60,155 nt of DNA from Poteriospumella lacustris (lineage: Eukaryota > Sar > Chrysophyceae > Chromulinales > Dinobryaceae). This document shows, one piece after another, positions 32,834 to 42,546 of this stretch (within the stretch, counting starts at the first letter, position 1; each line of letters starts with the position of its first letter). The stretch is from contig SMOI01000052.1 in NCBI GenBank assembly GCA_008000375.1, positions 81,489 to 141,643 of the forward strand, in the 5' to 3' direction. The notes beneath the pieces are model-generated. The model worked only from the letters and a program-made list of their open reading frames with translations, was not told where the DNA came from and searched no databases. Both the position numbers and the translations under genes were made by a program.

Positions 32834-33494
32834 ATGGAGCAAACACGAGAAACAAAATGGTCTGACGATGAGAAGGCGATGATAGAGTTGCTTCACAGCA
32901 TGGGCGTGACAAAATTTGATGCATCTATTCCGACAGCCTTAAATGAATATGCGAAGAGTATGTTGTTTTGAGAACCTTTTCGGTGGTCCCACATTCTCTT
33001 TTAATGTTTTCCCACTTACTTGAAGGATACGCGGCTGAGATTCTAAGCGACGGAAAGGACTTCTCGGTGTATGCGGGGAAGAAGGTAGGTTTTGATAGTG
33101 AAAATTACGACCAGCTTGTGTGGATGGATCACTGTGAATTTTTTCGCAGGAGATCGATGCGGATGACATTAAACTCGCACTGAAACTCAGCGATTCTCGC
33201 ATCTCTGGAATCGATGCGAATATTCATGCAGTTGAGGAATTAAAGGATGTCATCAATAAGCATTCGCTTGAGTCATTGTTGGAAAATCCCCCGATTTCTG
33301 TGCGAAGCTTACCTTTGACCGGCGAACAGCGATCTTTCACAATGATTACCGGTTCAGAAGCTTACAAGCAGGTATTGATATGGCTATTCTCTTCTTTCTG
33401 ATGATATTTGACGTGATTGATAACCTTTACCTTCTTCGTTTTGCAGTATCTCAATGCTCAAGCACCTTCAACTGCCATGGACCAATCCGCGTAA
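32834..33494 (+). CDS. TAF9: TAF9, TFIID/SAGA histone-fold subunit, four exons
   Basis: No single open frame shows this gene. Exons 32834-32957, 33026-33084, 33150-33371 and 33447-33494 (introns 68, 65 and 75 nt, all GT...AG) join to 150 residues. The product begins MEQTRETKWSDDEKAM and has the TAF9 histone fold: LLHSMGVTKFDASIPTALNE, YAAEILSDGKDFSVYAGKK and EIDADDIKLALKL, the usual helix-loop-helix with the DVDDVKLAI-type signature. A short conserved tail (PPISVRSLPLTGEQ) matches the region after the fold, where family members read LP.P..R.CLT. It pairs with TAF6 in TFIID and SAGA. The protein is shorter than animal TAF9 and close to protist forms. Confidence 0.9.
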
Positions 33495-33980
33495 ACCGCA
33501 TTTGTGCGGTTTATCGCCCTTTCCCCTGTAAATAATAAAAATTGACAAAGAGCACTAATGAACGCATGCTGACGTGCTCCCTTACTTCATGCACAGCACA
33601 CTGTCATCACTGCTGCGCAAAGTAAGAGCAAGGTACTGTATGCAGCAAACGAGTCTGTGCCTTTTAGGCTTCAGGGGTTTAGGTTTTGCCCTGTCTTTGC
33701 CACCACAACAATCGCAGGCCGGGCACCACCAGAGCTTTTGTCGGACCAGGCACACCAAGTTCCTTTTCTTTTTGTTTGTCCGCGCCTTGTGTATGTCTTG
33801 CTTTCTTGCTTGGATTGATTTTATACGTGAAATACTACTCTCTCAAGTAAGTGAGTGCTGCAACAGTGCCGTCGGAGACAAAATCTCCGGGCCGGCACGT
33901 GTCCTTCGTTTCTGCATGGAATTGATTTTCTAACATTGCTTTGTCGCCCCGTTGCTTCGCATATTACCTGTTGTTTAGAA
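33495..33980. other. Intergenic; 5' flank of P2 copy A
   Basis: From about 33699 this belongs to the left arm of the P2 inverted repeat. TTGTTTAG sits directly before the P2 start, so a 5'-UTR intron ending at about 33978 is plausible; AAGTAAGTGAG near 33845 is a candidate donor. Confidence 0.45.
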
Positions 33981-34412
33981 ATGAAGTACATTGCTGCGTA
34001 CGTTCTCCTTGTCCTTGGTGGCAACGAAGCCCCTTCTGCTGAAGACATCACCAACTTGATCACCGCTGTCGGTGGTGAGGCTGATGCCGAGGGAATTGCC
34101 ACCCTCTTGACTGACCTTGAGGGTAAGGACATCCACGAGTTGTTGGCCAAGGGTGAGCAAGACTTGAAGAGCGTCGTTGCTGCCGGTCCTGCCGCCGCCG
34201 CTGCTCCTGCTGCTGGTAAGTTCGACCGAATGCGCCATACGTATTGACTTGATGATGCAAGATATTTACTTTACATTGCACATTTACTTGTCACAGGTGG
34301 TGCTGCTCCTGCTGCTGCCAAGGAGGCTGAGAAGCCTAAGGTTGAGGAGGTTGACGCCTTGGACGGCGGTATGGATATGTTCGGCGGCTCCGGCGGCGGA
34401 GGAGACTACTAA
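33981..34412 (+). CDS. RPLP2: 60S acidic ribosomal protein P2, copy A
   Basis: Exons 33981-34215 and 34297-34412 with an 81-nt intron (GTAAGT...CACAG) encode 116 residues. MKYIAAYVLLVLGG and PSAEDITNLITAVGGEAD are the P2 N-terminal dimerisation domain, followed by LLAKGEQDLKSVVAAG and an Ala/Pro hinge. P2 pairs with P1 on P0 to form the ribosomal stalk that recruits translation GTPases. The C-terminus reads GGMDMFGGSGGGGDY instead of the very widespread MGFGLFD ending. The stop codon lies in the loop side of a 10-bp hairpin. Copy B (34938-35369, minus) encodes the same protein. Confidence 0.95.
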
Positions 34413-34428
34413 ATCAACAGTAGTCTCC
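34401..34428 (+). other. Hairpin over the P2 copy A stop codon
   Basis: GGAGACTACT, then an 8-nt AAATCAAC loop, then AGTAGTCTCC: a perfect 10-bp stem. The left stem is the Gly-Asp-Tyr codons plus the first base of the TAA stop. The same element occurs in copy B at 34922-34949. Confidence 0.8.
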
Positions 34429-34937
34429 GAGCTGTAAAGTGTTTGTTATAAGTAGTATCCACGAGAGGGATGGATGTCTTTAAATCATTAATCTCTCATT
34501 CAAATAACACATCTTTGTTGCAGTTGCTTGCTTCTCTTCTAAATGTTTTGTCTCAGTGTCACGGGTCTTCACAGAAATTGATGGATTCGTCGGATCATTT
34601 AGAAACAGTGGAACTTGTTGGCTGGATTTGTTGGGTTATCAGAAAATTGAAGGGAGATAGATATTACAATGTCTTAATGCTTTTTGCTGCAAAAATGGAT
34701 CCGTCGATGGTCGGCCTCTGATACCCGATGTGCAAGAGATGACTTCGAACACACTACATACGTTTTGTTCGAGTTAACTCACAAGCATGACGAGACCGAC
34801 GACCTAAAAAGAAGAACGCACTGCAACAAAAATTGTATAATTTGAGACTTTAGTCAAGAAAGATTAGCGCAAAACCATCTCTCTCGTGGATACTACTTAT
34901 AAAAACACTTTACAGTTGCCTGGAGACTACTGTTGAT
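34413..34937. other. Centre of the P2 inverted repeat
   Basis: Inner ends of both arms (3' UTRs) and the unique centre of about 390 bp. A plus-strand frame at 34470-34721 (83 codons, LLQLLASLLNVLSQCHG) has no recognisable family and begins inside the repeat arm, so I do not call it a gene. Confidence 0.45.
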
Positions 34938-34949
34938 TTAGTAGTCTCC
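34922..34949 (-). other. Hairpin over the P2 copy B stop codon
   Basis: The same 10-bp stem and 8-nt loop as at copy A, in opposite orientation. The 3' UTR just beyond differs slightly between copies while the hairpin is unchanged. Confidence 0.8.
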
Positions 34950-35369
34950 TCCGCCGCCGGAGCCGCCGAACATATCCATACCGCCGTCCAAGGCGTCAAC
35001 CTCCTCAACCTTAGGCTTCTCAGCCTCCTTGGCAGCAGCAGGAGCAGCACCACCTGTGACAAGTAAATGTGCAATGTAAAGTAAATATCTTGCATCATCA
35101 AGTCAATACGTATGGCGCATTCGGTCGAACTTACCAGCAGCAGGAGCAGCGGCGGCGGCAGGACCGGCAGCAACGACGCTCTTCAAGTCTTGCTCACCCT
35201 TGGCCAACAACTCGTGGATGTCCTTACCCTCAAGGTCAGTCAAGAGGGTGGCAATTCCCTCGGCATCAGCCTCACCACCGACAGCGGTGATCAAGTTGGT
35301 GATGTCTTCAGCAGAAGGGGCTTCGTTGCCACCAAGGACAAGGAGAACGTACGCAGCAATGTACTTCAT
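34938..35369 (-). CDS. RPLP2: 60S acidic ribosomal protein P2, copy B
   Basis: Exons 35369-35135 and 35053-34938 with an 81-nt intron identical to that of copy A. The encoded 116-residue protein is identical to copy A, including the unusual GGSGGGGDY end. Orientation is opposite to copy A, with stop codons facing each other. The perfect match of introns argues for a very recent duplication or continuing gene conversion. The 5' flank (to about 35650) is also duplicated, so both copies should carry the same promoter. Confidence 0.95.
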
Positions 35370-35830
35370 TTCTAAACAACAGGTAATATGCGAAGCAACG
35401 GGGCGACAAAGCAATGTTAGAAAATCAATTCCATGCAGAAACGAAGGACACGTGCCGGCCCGGAGATTTTGTCTCCGACGGCACTGTTGCAGCACTCACT
35501 TACTTGAGAGAGTAGTATTTCACGTATAAAATCAATCCAAGCAAGAAAGCAAGACATACACAAGGCGCGGACAAACAAAAAGAAAAGGAACTTGGTGTGC
35601 TTGGTCCGACAAAAGCTCTGGTGGTGTCCGGCCTGCGATTGTTGTGGTGGCGACACGGGTGTCGTCGTGTTGCTTTCCCCAAAAGAACCAGAACAGCCCA
35701 TCCCAGACTGAAAGCATTGACATGACGACGATGACGGAGCACCTCGTTTTGTGGTGTGAGGTTCGAGTTTCCATTGAATAACCGACATGCGATAACATTC
35801 CAAAAACCAAGGTGCTGGCGTTAAAAGTTT
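35370..35830. other. Divergent intergenic region (P2 copy B / pseudouridine synthase)
   Basis: 35370-35650 is the duplicated P2 5' flank. From 35651 to 35830 the sequence is unique and must contain the pseudouridine synthase promoter. No gene is seen. Confidence 0.45.
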
Positions 35831-37777
35831 ATGCATCTCGTTCTTTTTGGAGGAATAAGCGTTGGTCGGTGCTTGAGAAGGAAGTCCCCAAAATTATTTC
35901 GTTTGAACTCCACTTGCATCACAACTGAGACGATGGCGCAGAGAGAACGAATCGTACCTCGCATTGAGAACGATGAAGCTTCGTCATCGTCTTCTTCGGT
36001 TGCATCTCGTGAGCCAATGAGCTTGGATGATGTTGTCCCCTCCATCATTCATTTGGACGAGAACTACTGTGTTATTGATAAGCCACCCGGGATTCGCATG
36101 GACGGGTCGTTTCCGATCACGATCGAGAAGCTGGTTGCCAAGTGGACCAATAGAGGAGTGAAAGACATTAAATGGATGCATCAGTTGGACTTTGCAACGT
36201 CTGGAATCCTTTGCATCGGCTTGCATAGGGATGCTGTAGCAGCTGTTGTCTCGTCCTTCGAACATCGTACTGTTCGCAAAGCATATTTGGCCGTTCTTCA
36301 GGGCCACATGCACATCGATCAATGGCCTGAAATGTCTTCGGATCAAGAAGAACAGTATCGTGCACTGGAAAAAGCTGGAGGGGAGGCAGACGATGGGAAA
36401 GTCAAAGCCGTCGTTGAGCAACATCGGCAATCGTTGGTGTCCACGGGACGAAACACGAAACGAAAGATAATTGAGATATCGACATCACCCGATGGAGCTG
36501 AAATTGCCACCGCGGAGCCATCAATGGATCCCAATTCGTTGTCCAAGAAAGTTATTGACCCTGGATCAACATGGCAAGAGCACGTAATGTTGGAGAATCT
36601 ACAAGCCTGTATGAAAGAGTTCGAGTTGCTGACGCTGGAGAAAGTTATCGCCATTTCGCCACAACTTCAAGCAGATTTTGAATATCTTCGTCAGTTCGCA
36701 TACGCCGACTTCGTTCGATCACCGAAATTACGCAAATTGCTGCGCAAGCTCTTAGCCAAATGCGGCGTGACAATAGCGATGGTCGCATCCACCCTGTCTG
36801 AAGCTACCACCGCTTTGCCAAGCGCTGCTGCTATCATCGAAGAAATTGTCGCTACCAAGCGCGTGGCTCCACTGACAGAAGAGCAAATGGAAAACGTCTG
36901 CGCACAGTATCGTACTACCCCCGCGGAGGGTCAAACACCGGCCATCTTCAAAATCAAATCGTATCACGCATTGGGGGAGATTGCGGATGGTCCTACCGCG
37001 CAGAAACTCACGCAATTGCAACAACAAATCACCGATGACTATCATTTGCTGGTCGATATTCCCGTGGCAGAATTGGATGGTGATTTCCGTATGGAACCTG
37101 GCCACCCTCAAAATCCTGGCAAAAAGGCCGTCACAGAAGTCTTTATCTTAGAACGAGGGTATTATCAAGGAAACCCTGTGACCAAAGTCTTAATGAAACC
37201 TATTTCGGGTCGAAGACATCAATTACGTATTCATGCACGATGCTTGGGGCATCCAATCGTAGGAGACTTCACCTACAACCCTCGGCAATGGCAAGCAGTG
37301 TTCAATCGTTCCGCCGCATATCAAGCGTATCAAGCGGAACATGCATCATCAACCACCATTCCATTGGCCTTGCAACGACAGTGGGATGGGCAAGTGGCCG
37401 AACGAATGATGTTACATGCGTATTGCATCCACATCCCGTTCCCGAACGGAGGTCGTTCCGCGATACGATACAAACGCAAGATCTTGGAAACGTTGCTATT
37501 GCAAAAACGATTGGCCACCGCTTCACCACTCGAAGGAGAAACACCCGAGGGCGTACAGCAACGGTTGCTCGCCGAAATTCGTGAAGAATTCACGTCGAAA
37601 ACGGCCATCCAGATTCGGGATATGCACGTCGATGCCCCGTTGATTGATATTGTCACACCGGTGGATCCGTTTCGTATGGTACGAGATTCCCCAGATGCAG
37701 AACTGCAGTTGCGGCCTGTTTTACCTCAATATATGCAACGATGCTACGAGGAAACCCCTGTCGAGAACAGCTACTAG
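35831..37777 (+). CDS. RluA-family pseudouridine synthase (RPUSD1-like)
   Basis: 648 residues, intronless. With the ATG at 35831 the N-terminus (VGRCLRRKSPKLFRLNS) looks like a mitochondrial presequence; the next ATG at 35933 gives a form without it. The fold is recognisable from YCVIDKPPGIRMDG, the catalytic-Asp motif HQLDFATSGILCIGL, VRKAYLAVLQGHM and, after a long insertion, the C-terminal KVLMKPISGRRHQLRIHARCLGHPIVGDFTY. An insertion of about 260 residues between the two halves is unusual. The catalytic motif reads HQLD where most relatives have HRLD. It would convert uridine to pseudouridine in an RNA that I cannot specify. A broken copy of its 3' end lies at 45172-45392. Confidence 0.9.
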   Translation: MHLVLFGGISVGRCLRRKSPKLFRLNSTCITTETMAQRERIVPRIENDEASSSSSSVASREPMSLDDVVPSIIHLDENYCVIDKPPGIRMDGSFPITIEKLVAKWTNRGVKDIKWMHQLDFATSGILCIGLHRDAVAAVVSSFEHRTVRKAYLAVLQGHMHIDQWPEMSSDQEEQYRALEKAGGEADDGKVKAVVEQHRQSLVSTGRNTKRKIIEISTSPDGAEIATAEPSMDPNSLSKKVIDPGSTWQEHVMLENLQACMKEFELLTLEKVIAISPQLQADFEYLRQFAYADFVRSPKLRKLLRKLLAKCGVTIAMVASTLSEATTALPSAAAIIEEIVATKRVAPLTEEQMENVCAQYRTTPAEGQTPAIFKIKSYHALGEIADGPTAQKLTQLQQQITDDYHLLVDIPVAELDGDFRMEPGHPQNPGKKAVTEVFILERGYYQGNPVTKVLMKPISGRRHQLRIHARCLGHPIVGDFTYNPRQWQAVFNRSAAYQAYQAEHASSTTIPLALQRQWDGQVAERMMLHAYCIHIPFPNGGRSAIRYKRKILETLLLQKRLATASPLEGETPEGVQQRLLAEIREEFTSKTAIQIRDMHVDAPLIDIVTPVDPFRMVRDSPDAELQLRPVLPQYMQRCYEETPVENSY

Positions 37778-38018
37778 TACATAGAAGGGTTGAAGGGGTT
37801 GTGTAGCCACCATCGTAATCAGTTAAGAGTTAGATAGTCGATCCATTCCCAGCAGAAACAGAGCGCCGTCTCATTCCCCCCACCCCTCCTCAACTGCCGC
37901 CTTATCAGTCTTCCACGGCAGCAAACAGTACCTTCCCAGTGATCGTAGCCCCTCGATACTCCGCGAGCACTCGATTGATCTTGGCGGGTAAAGGCGGACG
38001 ATGTTTGTGATGGTTCGG

Positions 38019-39348
38019 TTACCGAAGCCGTTGTAACCACGGTGAAGACGGGTGGTCGTGGTCGTGGAACTGCGGTCCTTTCGTGAAGGAGGACGAGGAG
38101 GAGGGGAAGGGGCACAGATCACCAGTCGTCATAGGTGGATATTGCTTCTCCAACACGCGCACATTTTGTGCCATGTCGTCCGCGACAAACCCACCCGCCT
38201 GGTCGGTTGCCGAACGGATCGGTAACGCCAGGGCATTCTCGAATTTCACGGCACACGTGGCGCATTGGTTCATTCGCAGTTGCAAGAACGTGTCATAGTT
38301 GGGGAACGGGACGCGCGTGTTGTTCACCACGTACCAAAACTGACGACCCGATTGAATGACACTCCCATCAAACATACCAGTCGCTGGTGGTATCGATGGT
38401 CCCCCTTTTGGAAGCATTGTAGACGTTGCGATAATAGAAATAGATCCCATACGGTTGGGTTTTACTGTAAATAGCTTGTTGATACCCTTTGAACTTGTTG
38501 CGGAAAACGGTCACGCGATTCGACGATGACGAAGGCAACGATGAATCTTCTTTGGAGCAATCCGCACAGTCGGAGGCCGTGGCATCTTTGTGATACCGTA
38601 AGAAATAGGAAGTCATTGTACGTGTATGGTTGCGTCGATGGGAAGAACGGAGGCCAGTAACAGTGCCTGGGCCATCATGGACCGATGACGCACACGACGG
38701 TAGAGAGATCGTATGGTATCCTGGAGCGATGTTGTCCAGAATACATCGATTGGCAAAGCGATTAAAGGCTTTTCCCAATGCCATAGGCCCCGTGATGTCC
38801 AAATTGGTGCAGCCATGTCTGCGATGGTAGATATTGGCGGTCACCCAGCCGATGAAAAACGACAGCAACGGATTCCGTGGCGAACTCGCGAGAAACCCTT
38901 GCGCCAGACAATTTTCTTCGATATCAAGGAAGGTCATCAAGGATGCACCCCATCCAACACTCTTGATGGAATGCAGTGGAGCTAAGGAGCGCATGCCCAG
39001 GTCCATGTAAAAGCCTCCATATCGATGCAACACCAACAAGCGCCATAAGTCGGATCGATACGCACCCGGGATGATGTATTCATACAACGGGAGAAGGTCG
39101 GGATAGAAGCGAGATATAAATTCGGTGCGATCTTCTTCGTTGAAGTATACTTGAACAAATGCTGGATTCAAGGCCAGGGTATCATTGAGGACATTGTGCA
39201 ATAGTGGGTCAAGTTCTTCGAATGTGGCCGAGTGTGATCGAAAAAAAAAGTGTGTTATACTCGACAGAGAAGTTCCTTCTTTCGATAAAATCCTGGTGAG
39301 AAGAAGCAGAATGAACCAGGCAGTCCAAAGAGAAATCAGCTGTCCCAA
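38019..39348 (-). CDS. Gly_transf_sug (OCH1-like) glycosyltransferase, start unresolved
   Basis: The proposed structure is exon 39348-38486, a 124-nt intron (38485-38362) and exon 38361-38019. The join links NKFKG to VIQSGRQFWYVVNNTRVPFPNYDTFLQL, a C-terminal block lost if the first frame is read to its own stop; the exact splice sites are tentative. A hydrophobic segment near the start (AWFILLLLTRIL) predicts a type II Golgi anchor. The domain signature is GAYRSDLWRLLVLHRYGGFYMDLGM, which aligns with the SDxxRxxxLxxxGGxYxDxD motif of this family, but the metal-binding DxD is DLG here. No ATG is available before 39348 (the frame opens at TTG), and the usual IPKIIHQTW block is absent, so 5' exons are probably missing from this model. 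Confidence 0.65.
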
Positions 39349-39821
39349 GAACCTTCGTGAGTTCAGCGCTCAATCTGGTGGTGCGTTTCTTGGGGTGTAT
39401 TTCGCTTCGTTGCTCCGCGCGTAGGTGAGTGTCAACCGGATAACTCACACAGCAGCGGCGAGTCCATCAATCATTCAGTCAATCCGTCACAGTTCTCTGT
39501 TTCTGATTGACAAGTGATTACATCAATCAAGTAACTAGTGGTTGACCATTGACCCAGCAGATGCCAGATGCTCCAGCAGCGTCGTCGTCGCCGCGTTGAG
39601 GTCGGCGGAGACACGATGATGACGACCGGTGGGACTGCCTCTGTACGCGTTATCGGCCAGGATACTTATTGCTCGTGGTCTTTATTAATGCACGCGCCAG
39701 TAAAAAAATATACACCTATACAACATACACCTCTGTTCTATCCCCAAACGCAGATGAACACTACGCTCTACAATTAACGATTTTATCACGTTTTTGTCTA
39801 CCCTACATTCCTGCCTGCCTG
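39349..39821. other. Intergenic
   Basis: May hold the missing first exon(s) of the glycosyltransferase. I could not identify one. AT-rich near 39700-39800 with no other supported gene. Confidence 0.35.
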
Positions 39822-42546
39822 CTACTTCATGTTGCCCTTCATTGCCTGCGACACAAAATCAAAACTGTCCGCATTGCTGTTGGTCGCCGCAGGTCCTCGT
39901 CCGCCATTGTTACCCGCTGCGGGTGCACCACTGGACCCCATGAAACTGAACCCACTGTTTCCAGCCGCAGCATCCGCCGTGGGGATGCTCTTCCGAGGCG
40001 CATTGTGTGCCAGCATACTTGGGGCGAGCGGGGACACGTTCGGGTTGTAGCCATACATCGGCGCCGCCGGTGCACCATACACCGGAGCTCCGTAGCCGTT
40101 GCCGGGCACGGCTCCGTACTGCGGAACACCTGTCGATCCATATGGCGCTGCCATACCCATGCCGGTCGGAGCTGGTGCATACATCGGGCGACCAGCAGCC
40201 GCCGCCGCCATTGGTACACCCGCCGCAGCGCCGTTGCTCTTCTGGGACGCCGACGATGACGACGGGACCAAGCCGAAACTCGCGGACAACGCCGCAAACG
40301 ACGCATTCGCCGCATCCTCTTTGCTCTTGTCGCCAGGTGGCGCTGAAAACACGGACGATATGGCGTCCGCGGGGTTGGACGGTGTCGCTGACGCCGCAAA
40401 AAACGAAAACCCGGAGGTCTCCGAACCCGTCGCAGGACCCGGTGCACTCACCGCGGAAGCTGGTGTCATCGCACCCGGATACGACGGAGTCAGAGGCGCA
40501 GCACCGCCCTGTACCAACGGCGTATTGTCCAGCGCATCGAAGACAGAGAACGACGACGTGTTGGTCGGCACCGGCGCTGGAGGAGGCACTGCGACCGATG
40601 GAACCATCGTCGGAGCAGATGCCGACGCACCCATGTCCAAGAAGTCGAAGGCCGAGCTCGCCCCACCAGTTGGCTGCATCACCGGAGCCGCAGGCGGAGC
40701 CATCGGTGAGGCCATGCTGCTTCCCACTGCCAGGCCGTCAAACATCGACAGACCACCACCGGGCGCTGCTGCCACTGGTGCAGGACTCGCATGGTTCACC
40801 TGCATATCGCCAAAGAAACTGTTCGTCGTGGTCGTCGGTGTCGACGTGAACTGTGCGACCGGCGGTGCCATGTATGACGCTGGTACTGGGCTGCTACTTC
40901 CGGTTACGGGCGTCGGCTCGTCAAAATCGTCCAAGAGCGACGTCACCCCACCTGCTGCTATGGGCTGACTGCCCGGCAACGGACTGCGCGATCCCGACGG
41001 AGCTTCCTCTGCACCGACCGCCACTGTCACACCCAGCGCCTTCAAGGTCTTCACTGTTTGTGTGCGAACATTGGCCTTGCTGTCCTGCAGAAGCGCGTTG
41101 ATTTCACTCGCATTCGACTGCCACCATTCCACATGCGCCTGGCAGCTGCTGGCCTTTGCCAGCGCGGCAATCACCAACAATGTCTTCGTGCGCGCCTGCC
41201 AATTTTCACTCTGCAGATTATCCGCCAGGCAGTTACCCACCACGTCGACCGACAACGTTGGTGCAGCCATCAAAAACTCTTGCAATTTGTCCTCTGGAGG
41301 CACAGGCTTCAATCCACCAGGCTCGCACAGGGCATCGATCATCGCCTTCTCGTATGTACCATCCGTCGCGGCAGCACCGGCTCGTCCGTACGATGCCACG
41401 CCAGTCGATGGAGTGGCCACCGCACCGCCCGTTGTCATACCACTGGGGGTCCAGTTCACATTGCTGTTTGCACCAAGGGCGTTCATGGGTCGGGGGTTGT
41501 AGCCCGGGTCGTTCATACCGTACGCATTCGATCCACGGTTGGTGGCGTAGTTGTAGTCACTGGGACCCGTACCACTCCGAACTGGGGCGCTGGTTGGTGT
41601 CGAACCGGTCACTCCTGACACTGCCTCTGATGCCTTCTGCATCCACGACTTCTCGCCACGAGCGTCCCGAAAGTTGGGGTTGCCGATGCCGACCATTCCC
41701 GACGACGAAGATGACGACGACGATCCACTGTACTTGCCACTTCCTTCGTGTCCACTGCCTCCTGGACCGCTGTACCGAGAATTCTGCTGAAACGATCCCG
41801 TCGCGCCATGGTTACCCACGTAACTTCCTTCGCTGCTGTCCTTCAGAATTGTGTTTTGAATACCGGTGACCAGGCTGCTGATGATGCCGCTGGACTCCTT
41901 CGGCTTCGCATCGGGCACATAATCGTTACCCATGCCCTGGATACGATTCGCTGCGGCCACAGCCGAGGTTGTGACCGGCATTTGACTGTCGAATATGGCA
42001 TCCAGTGCTTCTTTGGCCGCATCGCGAACACGTTTGTTCAGCTCGTCACCTCGAATTGGGTCCGGTGTGCCGCGGAACTCTATACAATGAACCGAACCTC
42101 AATCCATTATACATGGAAACCTCACACATGACAAGCAGAAACTACACTTACGGATGCACTCCTTAATAGGATCCACACGTCTCGCCATTTCGCGCTTGAA
42201 CTCCGCGCGACCCGTGCGGCACACATGCTATCGAATGACGGACAAATTACCCATGCGAATTCCAGCTCCACCAATGAACACCTTACCTTGATAATCACCA
42301 AGCACTTCCATTTCACATTGTGATGTTTGTGCGTCAGTCTTGACGTCAAAAACTCTTGTAGCTGCACATTTGCGTTGTAGTTTGCCGTCGTCGCTCCTAC
42401 AGTCAATCGCACAAAATTTATTCAGAACATGCATATTCAAAGTAGATGCAATTGACGAAACTCGTACGGGCGATTTCATTCAGCATATATCCAGGAGTCG
42501 GATTCTCGTCCGTCGTGGTGGCATCGTTGAGAAGCGAGCGGTCCAT
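39822..42546 (-). CDS. ENTH-domain vesicle-coat adaptor, tepsin-like, four exons
   Basis: Exons 42546-42468, 42396-42287, 42227-42152 and 42079-39822 join in frame to 840 residues (introns 71, 59 and 72 nt, GT...AG). The N-terminal ENTH domain is split over the small exons: MDRSLLNDATTTDENPTPGY, ANVQLQEFLTSRLTHKHHN, VKWKCLVIIKHVCRTG, and FRGTPDPIRGDELNKRVRDA. The F(R)G.PDP..G..L...VR pattern and the second helical, VHS-like block (about residues 325-430, LSVDVVGNCLADNLQ to VKTLKALGV) match tepsin, the accessory protein of the AP-4 coat at the trans-Golgi network. The rest is disordered, with short acidic-aromatic motifs of the kind that bind adaptor ears (LLDDFDEP, FFGDMQ, AFDFLDMG, FSVFDALD). 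Which adaptor it binds here is inferred. Confidence 0.85.

Larger units (their letters stand above)
33699..35650. repeat. Large inverted repeat carrying two P2 genes
   Basis: Left arm about 33699-34472 and right arm about 34862-35650, each about 780 bp and nearly identical, with a non-repeated centre of about 390 bp. Coding exons encode the same protein and the 81-bp introns are base-for-base identical. Differences appear only in flanks, for example two G/A changes in the outer 5' flank and small changes in the 3' UTR. The genes lie tail-to-tail. Boundaries are by eye, plus or minus 20 bp. Confidence 0.9.

Noticed and set aside
34470-34721. 83-codon frame in the centre of the P2 inverted repeat
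   Set aside because: Starts within the repeat arm's 3' UTR and has no family resemblance; chance open frame.
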